From Promethearchaeota archaeon (GTDB lineage: Archaea; Asgardarchaeota; Lokiarchaeia; Sigynarchaeales; SOKP01), in contig JAEOTV010000073.1 in assembly GCA_016839635.1 (NCBI GenBank), positions 1-64,000 of the forward strand: a DNA stretch of 64,000 bases. Reading direction: 5' to 3'. A program made the position numbers and the translations under genes. The notes under the pieces were generated by a model. It ran no database searches, was not told where the DNA came from, and was given only the letters and a program-made list of their open reading frames with translations. Shown here piece by piece: positions 28,733 to 36,916 of the stretch; position 1 is the stretch's first letter; each line of letters begins with the position of its first letter.

Positions 28733-28963
28733 TCATAAACCTTTCAATGTTACACCAAGGTAAAATAGAAACCAAGAGAAAAAGAATACAATTGCGGCAA
28801 TCAACATCCATGATTGGAAAGAGCTCCAACCAAAAGGATGAATGAGTGGTAGGTATGTCCCAGGCCAAAATATAACAAATTGATCGAGTAAGATAAATAA
28901 TCCAAATCCCCACAAAAGAAAGGTTATAGTAACAATAAATTTACTTGGAGGAGTCCATGCCAT
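28733..28963 (-). CDS. Small WTPP-start membrane protein, copy 2
   Basis: A 76-residue membrane protein with an aromatic-rich sequence: MAWTPPSKFIVTITFLLWGF, a hydrophobic region around a WPG turn, and a final segment ending FYLGVTLKGL. Two or three membrane helices are likely. It is clearly paralogous to the next gene upstream (29000-29218), with the same start, the same WPG and the same GV-LKGL end, so the pair arose by tandem duplication. The function is unknown and no residues look catalytic. Confidence 0.6.
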   Translation of the reverse strand: MAWTPPSKFIVTITFLLWGFGLFILLDQFVIFWPGTYLPLIHPFGWSSFQSWMLIAAIVFFFSWFLFYLGVTLKGL

Positions 28964-28999
28964 AATTTAATCAACACACTATTTTTAATTAAGTTAGAA

Positions 29000-29218
29000 T
29001 TATAGTCCTTTTAATTTTACACCTAGAAATAAGAGAAACCAAGAAAGAAAAAATACAATCAATGAAATAATAAACCATCCAGGTATTGCTGCAATTTCAA
29101 AATTAGGTAGAAAGCCGGGCCATATCAAATTACTTAAATCTAGTAAGATAAATATCCCAAAAACCATCAAGAGGAATGTTAAAATGACAGTAAATTTGGT
29201 AGGTGGCGTCCATCCCAT
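29000..29218 (-). CDS. Small WTPP-start membrane protein, copy 1
   Basis: A 72-residue membrane protein, MGWTPPTKFTVILTFLLMVF at the start and FLGVKLKGL at the end, with a WPG loop between hydrophobic segments. It is a paralogue of the adjacent downstream gene, 36 bases away, and the two are probably cotranscribed. The most conserved parts are the N-terminal WTPP-KF and the C-terminal GV-LKGL, which suggests that both ends face the same partner or membrane interface. The function is unknown. Confidence 0.6.
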   Translation of the reverse strand: MGWTPPTKFTVILTFLLMVFGIFILLDLSNLIWPGFLPNFEIAAIPGWFIISLIVFFLSWFLLFLGVKLKGL

Positions 29219-29366
29219 TTAATATTCACCATTTATCAATAAAGTTTTTTTAAGTTTTTTTAAAAATTACTATTTAATATGATATTATTTAATTTAGTTT
29301 TTTTTAAATGTATATTTATTTACAACACAAAAATATGGGGTGATTCAATTCATTTTGGGATTTAAA

Positions 29367-30071
29367 TTAGTTATTTTCAGTAAAATCGATTTTGATTTCT
29401 CTTACTGATTCATCATCTTTAGTTTTTGGATTATAGATAAGCTTTTCCTCTCCCTTTTTATTATCCTTACCATTATCATCCTTTTTGAAAATATCCCAAA
29501 TGATACTTATAATAAGTAATGCGGATACAATAACTAAAAGTGGAATTAAAAGCCCCGAATCTGTTAGAATGATCTTTATCCAACCGATATAGGGGATTCT
29601 TCCTACTACAACTCCTAGAACCCTATTTTCTGGGACAGGTGCATCATCAACTGTAGGATTGGCATCTCCCTTTGTAAGAAAAAACCAGCCACCATCATAC
29701 CATTTATCAACAACACGATGAACGACTGGATCACGTGGGGGATTAAACCAACCAGGTAAGTTCCAAGCATCAAAAACAATTATATCACCCTCTTTTCCTA
29801 TAATTGTACCATTTTTTATTTGAGCAGGATCTTTGCCTTGTACAAATAATAAATCGCCTTTTAATATGGTTGGTTCCATTGAGCCCGAAATTACTACTAC
29901 CATGGGAGTGTTTGTATTTAGAGATACTTGTAGGATAAAATAAACCAAGAATGATCCAGAAAACGCAAAAACTATCAGTATTACCGCGATAAGGATTTTC
30001 CTTTTTGAAGTTGAGGGCGTATCCTTCAATTTTTTCCTATTAGAACCTGTTTTTAGATAATCTTTTTCCAT
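29367..30071 (-). CDS. Signal peptidase I, archaeal/ER (Sec11) type
   Basis: A 234-residue signal peptidase. It has an N-terminal membrane anchor at about 25-48, then the catalytic serine 64 in ISGSMEPT. The second motif is VVHRVVDK with histidine 118 where bacterial enzymes have lysine, the Sec11 hallmark. TKGDANPTVDD at 133-143 supplies the conserved aspartates. A second membrane segment near 170-195 and a charged cytoplasmic tail follow, longer than in many archaea. It cleaves Sec signal peptides, such as those predicted on the propeller proteins in this window. The ATG at 30071 is chosen over a TTG 13 codons upstream. Confidence 0.9.
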   Translation of the reverse strand: MEKDYLKTGSNRKKLKDTPSTSKRKILIAVILIVFAFSGSFLVYFILQVSLNTNTPMVVVISGSMEPTILKGDLLFVQGKDPAQIKNGTIIGKEGDIIVFDAWNLPGWFNPPRDPVVHRVVDKWYDGGWFFLTKGDANPTVDDAPVPENRVLGVVVGRIPYIGWIKIILTDSGLLIPLLVIVSALLIISIIWDIFKKDDNGKDNKKGEEKLIYNPKTKDDESVREIKIDFTENN

Positions 30072-30288
30072 AACAAAAAAATCAGTAGTTCTATGGTCAA
30101 ATTTAATCAAATTATCAATATAAATTTTCTTAAAATATGGAATTAAATTTAGGATATTGATGGTTTTGATTCAATAAATAAGATATTGAATTATTCTAAA
30201 AGATTAACATTTTAAAGTAAAATATCTAGAATTAAATTATCCAAATTGATTGAATAAATGCATCAAAAATAGGGTTAAGAACTTTAAA

Positions 30289-31074
30289 ATGTTAGAGAGA
30301 AGTCAATCATTTGACGTACAGGACAAAAGTTATGATGAAATTCAAACAATTATGGAAAACGTATTAGAAAAAAGTTTATCTCTTTCAATTAAGGCAAAAA
30401 GATTGGGAAGTTCATTACTCAGAATATCCTATTATGATAGCGAGATTGATCAAGAACAACAAAAAGACAATAGAATTACTATTTTACAAGAACCTAATAA
30501 AAGAGTATATATTCAAATTAAAGGGAAATTAACAGATACCCAAATTAGACAATTATGGAGAGATTTTGAAAAAAAAATAACAAATTCAACATATATTGAG
30601 AAAAGTGAAAAAATTGAGCCCTCAATAGATGATATAATCCAAGATATTAAGCAATTAATTGAATTAAAAGGATATATTGTCAAAAATAATGATGTTGAAG
30701 CATTTATTGAGAATTTTATAGAAAAATTTGATAGGTTACCAAAAGAGAACGAATTTCATTCAATAGTAAAAGGATATATTATAATGATTAATGAAGATAA
30801 CATGAAAGCAAAAACAGAAATCCCAATTAAAAGAGAATTATCCATAGAAAGTAGAGAATCGGTTTTAGACATCATTGATGATAAATCTCCAGCAATATCT
30901 CTTAAGAGTAGTGTATTAACATCTGAAAATTCAGTTGAACGGAGGAAATGTCCTAGTTGTGGAGATGAGTCTTCAGTTCATGAAGTAATAGATAAAAGTA
31001 TAATATTAATGGCTTATCCACGTATATACGGAAAGAAAAAATATTGTGGATTATGTGGATATGAGTGGAAGTAG
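30289..31074 (+). CDS. Hypothetical protein with C-terminal zinc ribbon
   Basis: A 261-residue protein that I cannot assign. An N-terminal alpha/beta part (about 1-100, with VYIQIKGKLTDTQIRQLW) is followed by a helical charged middle. The C-terminal zinc ribbon has CPSCGDES near 222 and CGLCGYEW at the end, giving two C-x2-C pairs about 30 residues apart. Such ribbons occur in transcription and RNA-binding factors. An upstream in-frame TTG would add 13 residues. The ATG at 30289 is preferred. Confidence 0.55.
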   Translation: MLERSQSFDVQDKSYDEIQTIMENVLEKSLSLSIKAKRLGSSLLRISYYDSEIDQEQQKDNRITILQEPNKRVYIQIKGKLTDTQIRQLWRDFEKKITNSTYIEKSEKIEPSIDDIIQDIKQLIELKGYIVKNNDVEAFIENFIEKFDRLPKENEFHSIVKGYIIMINEDNMKAKTEIPIKRELSIESRESVLDIIDDKSPAISLKSSVLTSENSVERRKCPSCGDESSVHEVIDKSIILMAYPRIYGKKKYCGLCGYEWK

Positions 31075-31223
31075 TTTTAGCTCGTTTTTTGTTCTTTATT
31101 CTAACAATCTTCCGTACCCAACTTTTTCTGCATATCACTAAAAATAGTTTTAAATAATTTGAAATTTAAAAGGATAACATAGTTACAATTTTATTTTAAA
31201 CTAAATAATGTGAGTTGTTAGAT

Positions 31224-32201
31224 ATGGAAGACTATGCAATTATTTATAATCCTATTGCTAAGAAAGGAGAAGCTAAAGAAGATCTTGATTTTGCTTTCAA
31301 ATGCCTAAGTGAATTGAATATTTCCTTTAAATCTGTACAAACTGAATATGATGGTCATGCTATCGAATTAGCTAGACAGCTTGCGAAAGATGGTTACCGT
31401 GTAATTGCAGCTGGGGGAGATGGCACTGCAAATCAAGTAGTTCATGGGACTATAACATCGAACACAGGAGCTCTTTGCGGATTCATTCCAATGGGATCGG
31501 GAAATGATATTCCTGCTGCTTTAGGATATAGAGCAGATGTCAAACGAGCATGTGAGATTATTGCTGAAGAATTTTCAAGCAAATGTGATATTGGATTTGC
31601 TAAAACTGACAGTGGAATTGAACGATACTTCCTAGGTATTGGAAGTCAAGGATTTGATTCAGAAGTTGCAAGAAGATCAAATGAAGATAAAGAAAAGGAT
31701 TACAATATGATACTTCTTACATTACTAAAAGAATGGGAAAATAAAGATATCGTCGTTAAAATGGATAATGATACTTTTGAAGGGGAGGCTAATCTTGCAG
31801 CAGTAGGGCTTTCTGGAGCTTATGGGGCAGGTATGTTTATTTGCCAACGAGCTAGTATTGAAGATGGTCTTTTTGATATTAGTATCGTAAATATTGATAA
31901 GGTCAAATTAGCTAGGCAATTTAGGAGGATGTATAACGCCACTCTTTTACCACATCCTAATATTAGTGAATATCAGAGCAAGAAAGTTAGAGTTGAAATG
32001 AGGAACCTTGAAGATGAATCATATGTGTGCCAAGTGGATGGTGAAGTGTTAGATTCCCTCCCTGTGACCTATGAATGCATTCAAGATGGATATGAATTTA
32101 TTCGACCGAAAGAAAATGAATTTGCTGAAGAGTTTAAACAGAGATATGGTCATTACATGTGGGAATGTTGGGATGAGTTAGAAAAGCGTAAAAAAAAATA
32201 A
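31224..32201 (+). CDS. Diacylglycerol/sphingosine kinase-family lipid kinase
   Basis: A 325-residue protein of the DagK/YegS/LCB5 fold. YNPIAKKG at 8-15 begins the catalytic domain, and AAGGDGTANQVVHG at 62-75 is the nucleotide-binding signature. MGSGNDIPAALG (about 93-104) and GAGMFICQRASIEDGLFDI (about 200-218) follow the family order. It uses ATP to phosphorylate a lipid hydroxyl. In an archaeon the substrate could be an isoprenoid glycerol lipid or an imported diacylglycerol. It is a soluble peripheral protein. The ATG at 31224 is favoured over a TTG three codons earlier. Confidence 0.88.
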   Translation: MEDYAIIYNPIAKKGEAKEDLDFAFKCLSELNISFKSVQTEYDGHAIELARQLAKDGYRVIAAGGDGTANQVVHGTITSNTGALCGFIPMGSGNDIPAALGYRADVKRACEIIAEEFSSKCDIGFAKTDSGIERYFLGIGSQGFDSEVARRSNEDKEKDYNMILLTLLKEWENKDIVVKMDNDTFEGEANLAAVGLSGAYGAGMFICQRASIEDGLFDISIVNIDKVKLARQFRRMYNATLLPHPNISEYQSKKVRVEMRNLEDESYVCQVDGEVLDSLPVTYECIQDGYEFIRPKENEFAEEFKQRYGHYMWECWDELEKRKKK

Positions 32202-32236
32202 ACTTTATTCTTGAAACACACAAAACTTACTTTATT

Positions 32237-32860
32237 ATGCCCGATTGGGAGGATATATTTTCAGAAAAAGGTAAATTCTTCACAGAGCCACATAAAGATA
32301 TGGAGAGAATTGCTAAGTTATTTAAGGAAAAGGGTGTTCGAAAAATATTAGATATTGGTTCTGGAACTGGTCGTCACCTAATTTTTTTTTCTAAAAAGGA
32401 TTTTGAGATGTATGGATTTGATGCGTCACCTAAAGGAATTTCTCTTACTAAGCAATGGTTATTAGAAGAAGGATTATCAGCAGAATTAATTAATCATAAA
32501 ATGGAAGAGAGATTCCCTTATGATAACAATTATTTTGATGCTATTATCTCAATCCAGGTTATTCACCACAATAAAATGAAAGATATACTTTTTACTGTAA
32601 GCGAAATTGCTAGAGTATTGAAAAAAGATGGTGTTATTTTTATTACATTCCCCAGATTAGAGGGTAGAGAGGATTTAAACGATTGGAAATTAAAAGAAAT
32701 TGAAAAGGGGACATATATCCCTCAAGCAGGGCAAGAAAAAGGATTACCACATCATTTTTTTACAATAGATGAAATTTATGATGTATTCAGTTCTTTCAAT
32801 TTATTAGAAATTTATGATGATAATAGTAGACATCGAGCAATTTTAGGGGTAAAAAAATAA
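32237..32860 (+). CDS. Class I SAM-dependent methyltransferase
   Basis: A 207-residue methyltransferase of the UbiE/type-11 style. Motif I is ILDIGSGTGRHL at 37-48, FDASPKGI is the acidic loop, and FDAIISIQVIHH near 100 is motif II. The substrate is not readable. It lies 35 bases after the lipid kinase on the same strand, so an operon and a lipid-related substrate are possible. No membrane segments are seen. Confidence 0.82.
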   Translation: MPDWEDIFSEKGKFFTEPHKDMERIAKLFKEKGVRKILDIGSGTGRHLIFFSKKDFEMYGFDASPKGISLTKQWLLEEGLSAELINHKMEERFPYDNNYFDAIISIQVIHHNKMKDILFTVSEIARVLKKDGVIFITFPRLEGREDLNDWKLKEIEKGTYIPQAGQEKGLPHHFFTIDEIYDVFSSFNLLEIYDDNSRHRAILGVKK

Positions 32861-32994
32861 AAATACATACAAATGTTTAAATTCCAAATTATACATCAAA
32901 CTATTAGATCAAATCAACTTCAATATTGAATTTTTGAGGTGAAAATGCGATTTCTTATGATGATGAGAAATTTATAAGGAAAGATAATAAACCA

Positions 32995-33822
32995 TTGGTT
33001 CAAGATTGGAGAGCATTCTTAAAAGCTCAACCTTTAGTATGTGATAGATGTGGTATGTTTACAGATACATATAGAGAATATTGTGAAGGATGTGGAGCTA
33101 AATATAGTTTAAGAAAAGCTAAAAAAAAAGATTTTTACGCTTATATAAGTAAAAAGGAGAAACAGAAAGGTGCATCTGATTTCGTATATGACAGCATTCA
33201 AAGAAAAAGTCAAGAATCAAAATCATTTCCGTTAGAATCAGAGATATCAAACATAGGAACTTTTTTAAAAGAACATCCCCTTATATGTGTTTATTGTTGG
33301 GAGTTTTCCATAAAAGATCTAGGTTATTGTGAGAAATGTGGAACTAGGTCCAGTTTAAGAAAAGCAAAAAAGAAGTTTTTTTCTATCTATCAAGAACGAA
33401 GAGAAAAATACCTTAATAGTCTATCATTCTTACAAAAATCACCATCAAAACCAGTGCTTGATGTTCCGCCTTCTGAATATGTAAAATCACAAGAAACTCC
33501 ATCGACTCCGCCGGATAAATGGAAAGAAAAGATCAAGGATATTCCAACCCCACAAACAGAAATTATTCATAAATCTTCTGAAATAAGCCAACCAAAACCA
33601 ACTGAAAAAATTGTTCCTGAATCAATAGATAAATTGAAACCAATCCCCTCAAAATCAGTCAAAGAAAAAGAGATGACGGGACAAAATATGGAAATATCGC
33701 AACCAGATGAAATAATAGAAAAACCAAAAGAAATCATTAATTTCTGTAAATTTTGTGGTTTGAAATTGGCTGAATTGGAGATTTTCTGTCAACAGTGTGG
33801 TACAATTATAAAGAAAAAATAG
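32995..33822 (+). CDS. Triple zinc-ribbon protein with proline-rich linker (5' end probably frameshifted)
   Basis: A 275-residue protein. Two tandem ribbons share one plan: FLKAQPLVC-D-RC with EYCEGCG and SLRKAKKK, and FLKEHPLIC-VYC with GYCEKCG and SLRKAKKK. They are internal duplicates about 80 residues apart. A Pro/Ser/Lys-rich low-complexity linker leads to a third ribbon at the C-terminus (CKFCG then CQQCG). The only in-frame start is a TTG at 32995. However, a GAGGTG and an ATG at 32945 lie just upstream in another frame, and the reading frame is open and protein-like from there. One added base after that ATG would extend the protein by about 16 residues. The function is unknown. Confidence 0.6.
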   Translation: MVQDWRAFLKAQPLVCDRCGMFTDTYREYCEGCGAKYSLRKAKKKDFYAYISKKEKQKGASDFVYDSIQRKSQESKSFPLESEISNIGTFLKEHPLICVYCWEFSIKDLGYCEKCGTRSSLRKAKKKFFSIYQERREKYLNSLSFLQKSPSKPVLDVPPSEYVKSQETPSTPPDKWKEKIKDIPTPQTEIIHKSSEISQPKPTEKIVPESIDKLKPIPSKSVKEKEMTGQNMEISQPDEIIEKPKEIINFCKFCGLKLAELEIFCQQCGTIIKKK

Positions 33823-34989
33823 TTAAATTTTATTAACATTCATTAATTTCGGGGTTTTTTCTGTAACTTGTTTTGAAGAAATTAGAACTATTATAGATAT
33901 TCCTACCAACGCAATAATTATTGAAATGACAACAACTATTTCTAGACTCAATAGGTTTTGATCTTGAGTCCACGGGTAATAACCTTGATAATTGTTATTT
34001 ATATCCTCAAAAAAATTATTATAAATAAATTGTTCAACAGTTCTACCTGTAACTTCAAGACTATGATTTGAAATGTAAGTCAGGTTATCCTGAGTAGTGT
34101 GGTGATAAGGCCAATCTGGATTTCTATTCCAAAATTTAATAATTAAATCAGCAGTCGGAATGCCAATATTTCTAAAAGCTACGTGATCATCTAATATTGA
34201 CTGTGATATTGGATTTCTTGGAAATATAGTAGTATATCCTAAACTCCTTCCAATTGCAAATATTTCATTTAATAATGAGGAAGTAGAATATTGTTCATTA
34301 ATAAATTTTAGATTCTGTCCACCAACCATATCTAACAAAACCATACACTCAAAACTTTCAGTTCCTGAATCATAAAAATTATTGATTTCTGTAACAAATT
34401 GCTGAGAGCCCTCACACCATCCCCATCCAGATATACCGGGTCCTACATCATATCCTTGATCTTCAGCATCAAAAAATACAAACCATATTTGACAGCTAAG
34501 ATTCTCTCTCATCATATACAAATTTTGTGCCAATTCAACTAAGACAGCACTTCCACTAGCACCATCATTAGCACCTGGAACAGGGGCAGATGTATTTGTC
34601 AAGTCTTTTGTTGCTCTAGCTCTGGAATCATAATGAGCGCCAAGAATTAAAATATTTGTATAGTTCTCATTTAATTTGAATAAAACATTTTGGCAATCTG
34701 TAGATTGGACTGTAAAATTATGAAGAATATATGTGAAATTATTATCTATTTCTAAAAATTTGTTTATAAAGTAATTAGCACAATTAACACGTTCTTGAGT
34801 TCCAGGAATTCGAAATCCTAGATCTAATTGATCTTCTACATAGGAATAAGCGTTATCTCCATTAAACTGTAATTCGATCTCATAATTCTGGACACTAAGA
34901 TTATTGGCAGGAAAATTAACGTAGACGATAGCAAAAATAGCAATTACTACTAAAGCGCTTACAATAATAATACTTAATTTCTTCTTTAT
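33823..34989 (-). CDS. M28-family metallopeptidase with N- and C-terminal membrane segments, apparent ATA start
   Basis: Read from 34989 the frame is uninterrupted for 388 residues. It has a KKKLS start, a hydrophobic signal-anchor to about residue 25, then the M28 zinc peptidase fold. LGAHYDSR supplies H119, GANDGASG supplies D142, DAEDQG carries E176 and D177, LLDMVGG supplies D220 and WPYHHTT supplies H297. A hydrophobic helix near 350-375 and a short basic tail end it. The first ATG, GTG or TTG is only at residue 130, after the first zinc ligand, so that cannot be the true start. An in-frame TGA is at 34996-34998. AGGTGA sits 6 bases before an ATA followed by three lysine codons, so ATA (or a mutated ATG) is the likely initiator. 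Confidence 0.75.
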   Translation of the reverse strand: MKKKLSIIIVSALVVIAIFAIVYVNFPANNLSVQNYEIELQFNGDNAYSYVEDQLDLGFRIPGTQERVNCANYFINKFLEIDNNFTYILHNFTVQSTDCQNVLFKLNENYTNILILGAHYDSRARATKDLTNTSAPVPGANDGASGSAVLVELAQNLYMMRENLSCQIWFVFFDAEDQGYDVGPGISGWGWCEGSQQFVTEINNFYDSGTESFECMVLLDMVGGQNLKFINEQYSTSSLLNEIFAIGRSLGYTTIFPRNPISQSILDDHVAFRNIGIPTADLIIKFWNRNPDWPYHHTTQDNLTYISNHSLEVTGRTVEQFIYNNFFEDINNNYQGYYPWTQDQNLLSLEIVVVISIIIALVGISIIVLISSKQVTEKTPKLMNVNKI

Positions 34990-35080
34990 AAAAATTCACC
35001 TGATAATAAAGATACTAGCAGAACTTATTTTCCATTTTATTTAATATTAAAAAAATAAAAATATAATTATTTTATAGGTT

Positions 35081-35506
35081 TTAAATTGGTTCGAAACCTA
35101 GATCAACTCTAATTTCTCCCCCTTTTAATTCAGTTTCCAGGAATGTGGCTTTAACAGGTATTCCAATATTAATTGTTTCAGGTTTACTCTCATCTACTCC
35201 TATTAATTGTCCGCTCACCATTGGACCTTCGTCTAGCTTTATTACTGAAAAACAATAGGGTTTTTTTCTATCATACCCTTTTTCTACAAAAAAAGGAGTT
35301 CCCACTGTAATACTTGTGAAAGCAGCCAATTTACCATTCCCAGACATTTCTACCCATTCCATATTTGCGGTATTACATTTAGTGCACAACTTTCTTATCG
35401 GAACATACATTTCACCACAATCTTTGCATTTTGATGCCATTAATTTCTTTTCAGCTAGAAAATCTATATAGCTTTTTATAGTAAAATCTCTCTCACTTTC
35501 AGACAC
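35081..35506 (-). CDS. DUF35 zinc-ribbon/OB-fold partner of thiolase
   Basis: A 141-residue DUF35 protein. The zinc ribbon has C27, C30, C41 and C44 in CKDCG and CTKC, followed by an OB-fold with GKLAAFTSITVG and PYCFSVIKLDEG. In archaea such proteins bridge acetyl-CoA acetyltransferase and HMG-CoA synthase, channelling acetoacetyl-CoA. Other members assist acyl-CoA enzymes. It lies 12 bases after the thiolase gene. The start is a GTG behind AGAGGTGA with 6-base spacing. Confidence 0.9.
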   Translation of the reverse strand: MSESERDFTIKSYIDFLAEKKLMASKCKDCGEMYVPIRKLCTKCNTANMEWVEMSGNGKLAAFTSITVGTPFFVEKGYDRKKPYCFSVIKLDEGPMVSGQLIGVDESKPETINIGIPVKATFLETELKGGEIRVDLGFEPI

Positions 35507-35518
35507 TTTTTTTCACCT

Positions 35519-36778
35519 CTATTTTTCAAAAATTGTTACCACGCATGTTGCTCCTGATCCACCAAGATTATGAGTTAACATTCGCTCTACATCAAATTTC
35601 ACTTGTCTATTTCTTTCTGCAATACCTCTCATTTGTTTAAATGCTTCCACACAAAATGCTGCACCAGTTGCACCAACAGGATGGCCTTTACTCTTTAAAC
35701 CTCCACTCGTATTTATTGGTAACGAACCATCTCGCTTCGTTTCTCCATTTCTAATTGCTTCAACCGCTTTACCTTTTTCATAAAACCCTAAATCTTCTAA
35801 AGCGATTATTTCTGCTATAGTGAAGCAATCATGAACTTCAGCTATCTGAATATCTTTAGGTTTTAATCCGGACATTTCATAAGCTTGTCGGGCTGCCTCT
35901 TTTGCAGCGATAAAGCTAGTTAAATCTTTTCGATCATGCAAAGATAACGCTGCACTCCCTTGACCGGTACCAGTAATCCAAATTGGTGTATCAGTGAAAT
36001 TTTTCGCCACATCCTCAGCAGCTAAAAATACACAAGCAGCTCCATCAGTAATCAGACTACAATCAAATAACCTTAATGGGTACGCAATGATTGGATTGGA
36101 TCTACTTTTAAGAAAATCAAACTCATCCTTCCAATCTGGAACTTCTCCTCCTGATTTCTCGATTTTAGCTTTCTTACTATTCATCATATCAGTAATTGAG
36201 CTTTGCATTTGAGCATAGGGATTCTCCTTTCCGTTTTCATGATTTTTTATTCCAACTCTCATTAAATCTTCTACTGTAGTTCCATATTTATGGAAGTGGG
36301 CAGATGCTAAGGTTCCATATAATCCTGGAAAGGTTGCTCCAGCAGGATATTCAAATAGACTGTCTGATGCGGTAGCTAATACATCAGTTACATTCACAGT
36401 AGGTTGTTCTGTCATACATTCAACGCCACTTACAGCAATAACATCATGAACCCCCGATGCAATTGCTAAAATTGCTTGTCTAAGAGCAATTCCACTGCTA
36501 GCACATGCCCCCTCAAAACGACCTGCTGGTTTTGGAACTAATCCTACTAAGTCTGCCATCTGAGGTCCTAGATGTCCTTGATGGTTAAACAGATCTGAAG
36601 AATAATTTCCTACATAGCAAGCATCAATATCTTTGGGTCCGATACCATTATCAACTCTGCCAATTGCATCTAACCAAGCATCAACCCATAAATCCGGATT
36701 TCTTTTATGAGGAAAATGTGCACCAAATTTACTCATTCCTGCTCCAACCATAGCTACTTTTCTTGCTAATTTTCCCAT
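35519..36778 (-). CDS. Thiolase (acetyl-CoA acetyltransferase/SCP-x type)
   Basis: A 419-residue thiolase. The nucleophilic cysteine is C92 in GACASSG, HDCFTIAEI near 312 and SGGLKSKGHPVGATG near 358 hold the catalytic histidines, and HNLGGSGATCVV closes the fold. Together with the DUF35 gene 12 bases downstream, this is the archaeal pairing that condenses or cleaves acyl-CoA, either in mevalonate synthesis or in beta-oxidation. No HMG-CoA synthase gene lies next to it here, so a catabolic role is also possible. The ATG start is clear. Confidence 0.92.
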   Translation of the reverse strand: MGKLARKVAMVGAGMSKFGAHFPHKRNPDLWVDAWLDAIGRVDNGIGPKDIDACYVGNYSSDLFNHQGHLGPQMADLVGLVPKPAGRFEGACASSGIALRQAILAIASGVHDVIAVSGVECMTEQPTVNVTDVLATASDSLFEYPAGATFPGLYGTLASAHFHKYGTTVEDLMRVGIKNHENGKENPYAQMQSSITDMMNSKKAKIEKSGGEVPDWKDEFDFLKSRSNPIIAYPLRLFDCSLITDGAACVFLAAEDVAKNFTDTPIWITGTGQGSAALSLHDRKDLTSFIAAKEAARQAYEMSGLKPKDIQIAEVHDCFTIAEIIALEDLGFYEKGKAVEAIRNGETKRDGSLPINTSGGLKSKGHPVGATGAAFCVEAFKQMRGIAERNRQVKFDVERMLTHNLGGSGATCVVTIFEK

Positions 36779-36916
36779 ATTTTCACCATTCTTTACTTTT
36801 TATTAAAAATTATTTTATGAATTAAAAAATTGAATTTTCGAAAAATTATATTTGTTATTGTTGAATTGAATTATCTAAAAATTATATTTCTTTTCCTTTT
36901 ATTGAATAGTTATCAC

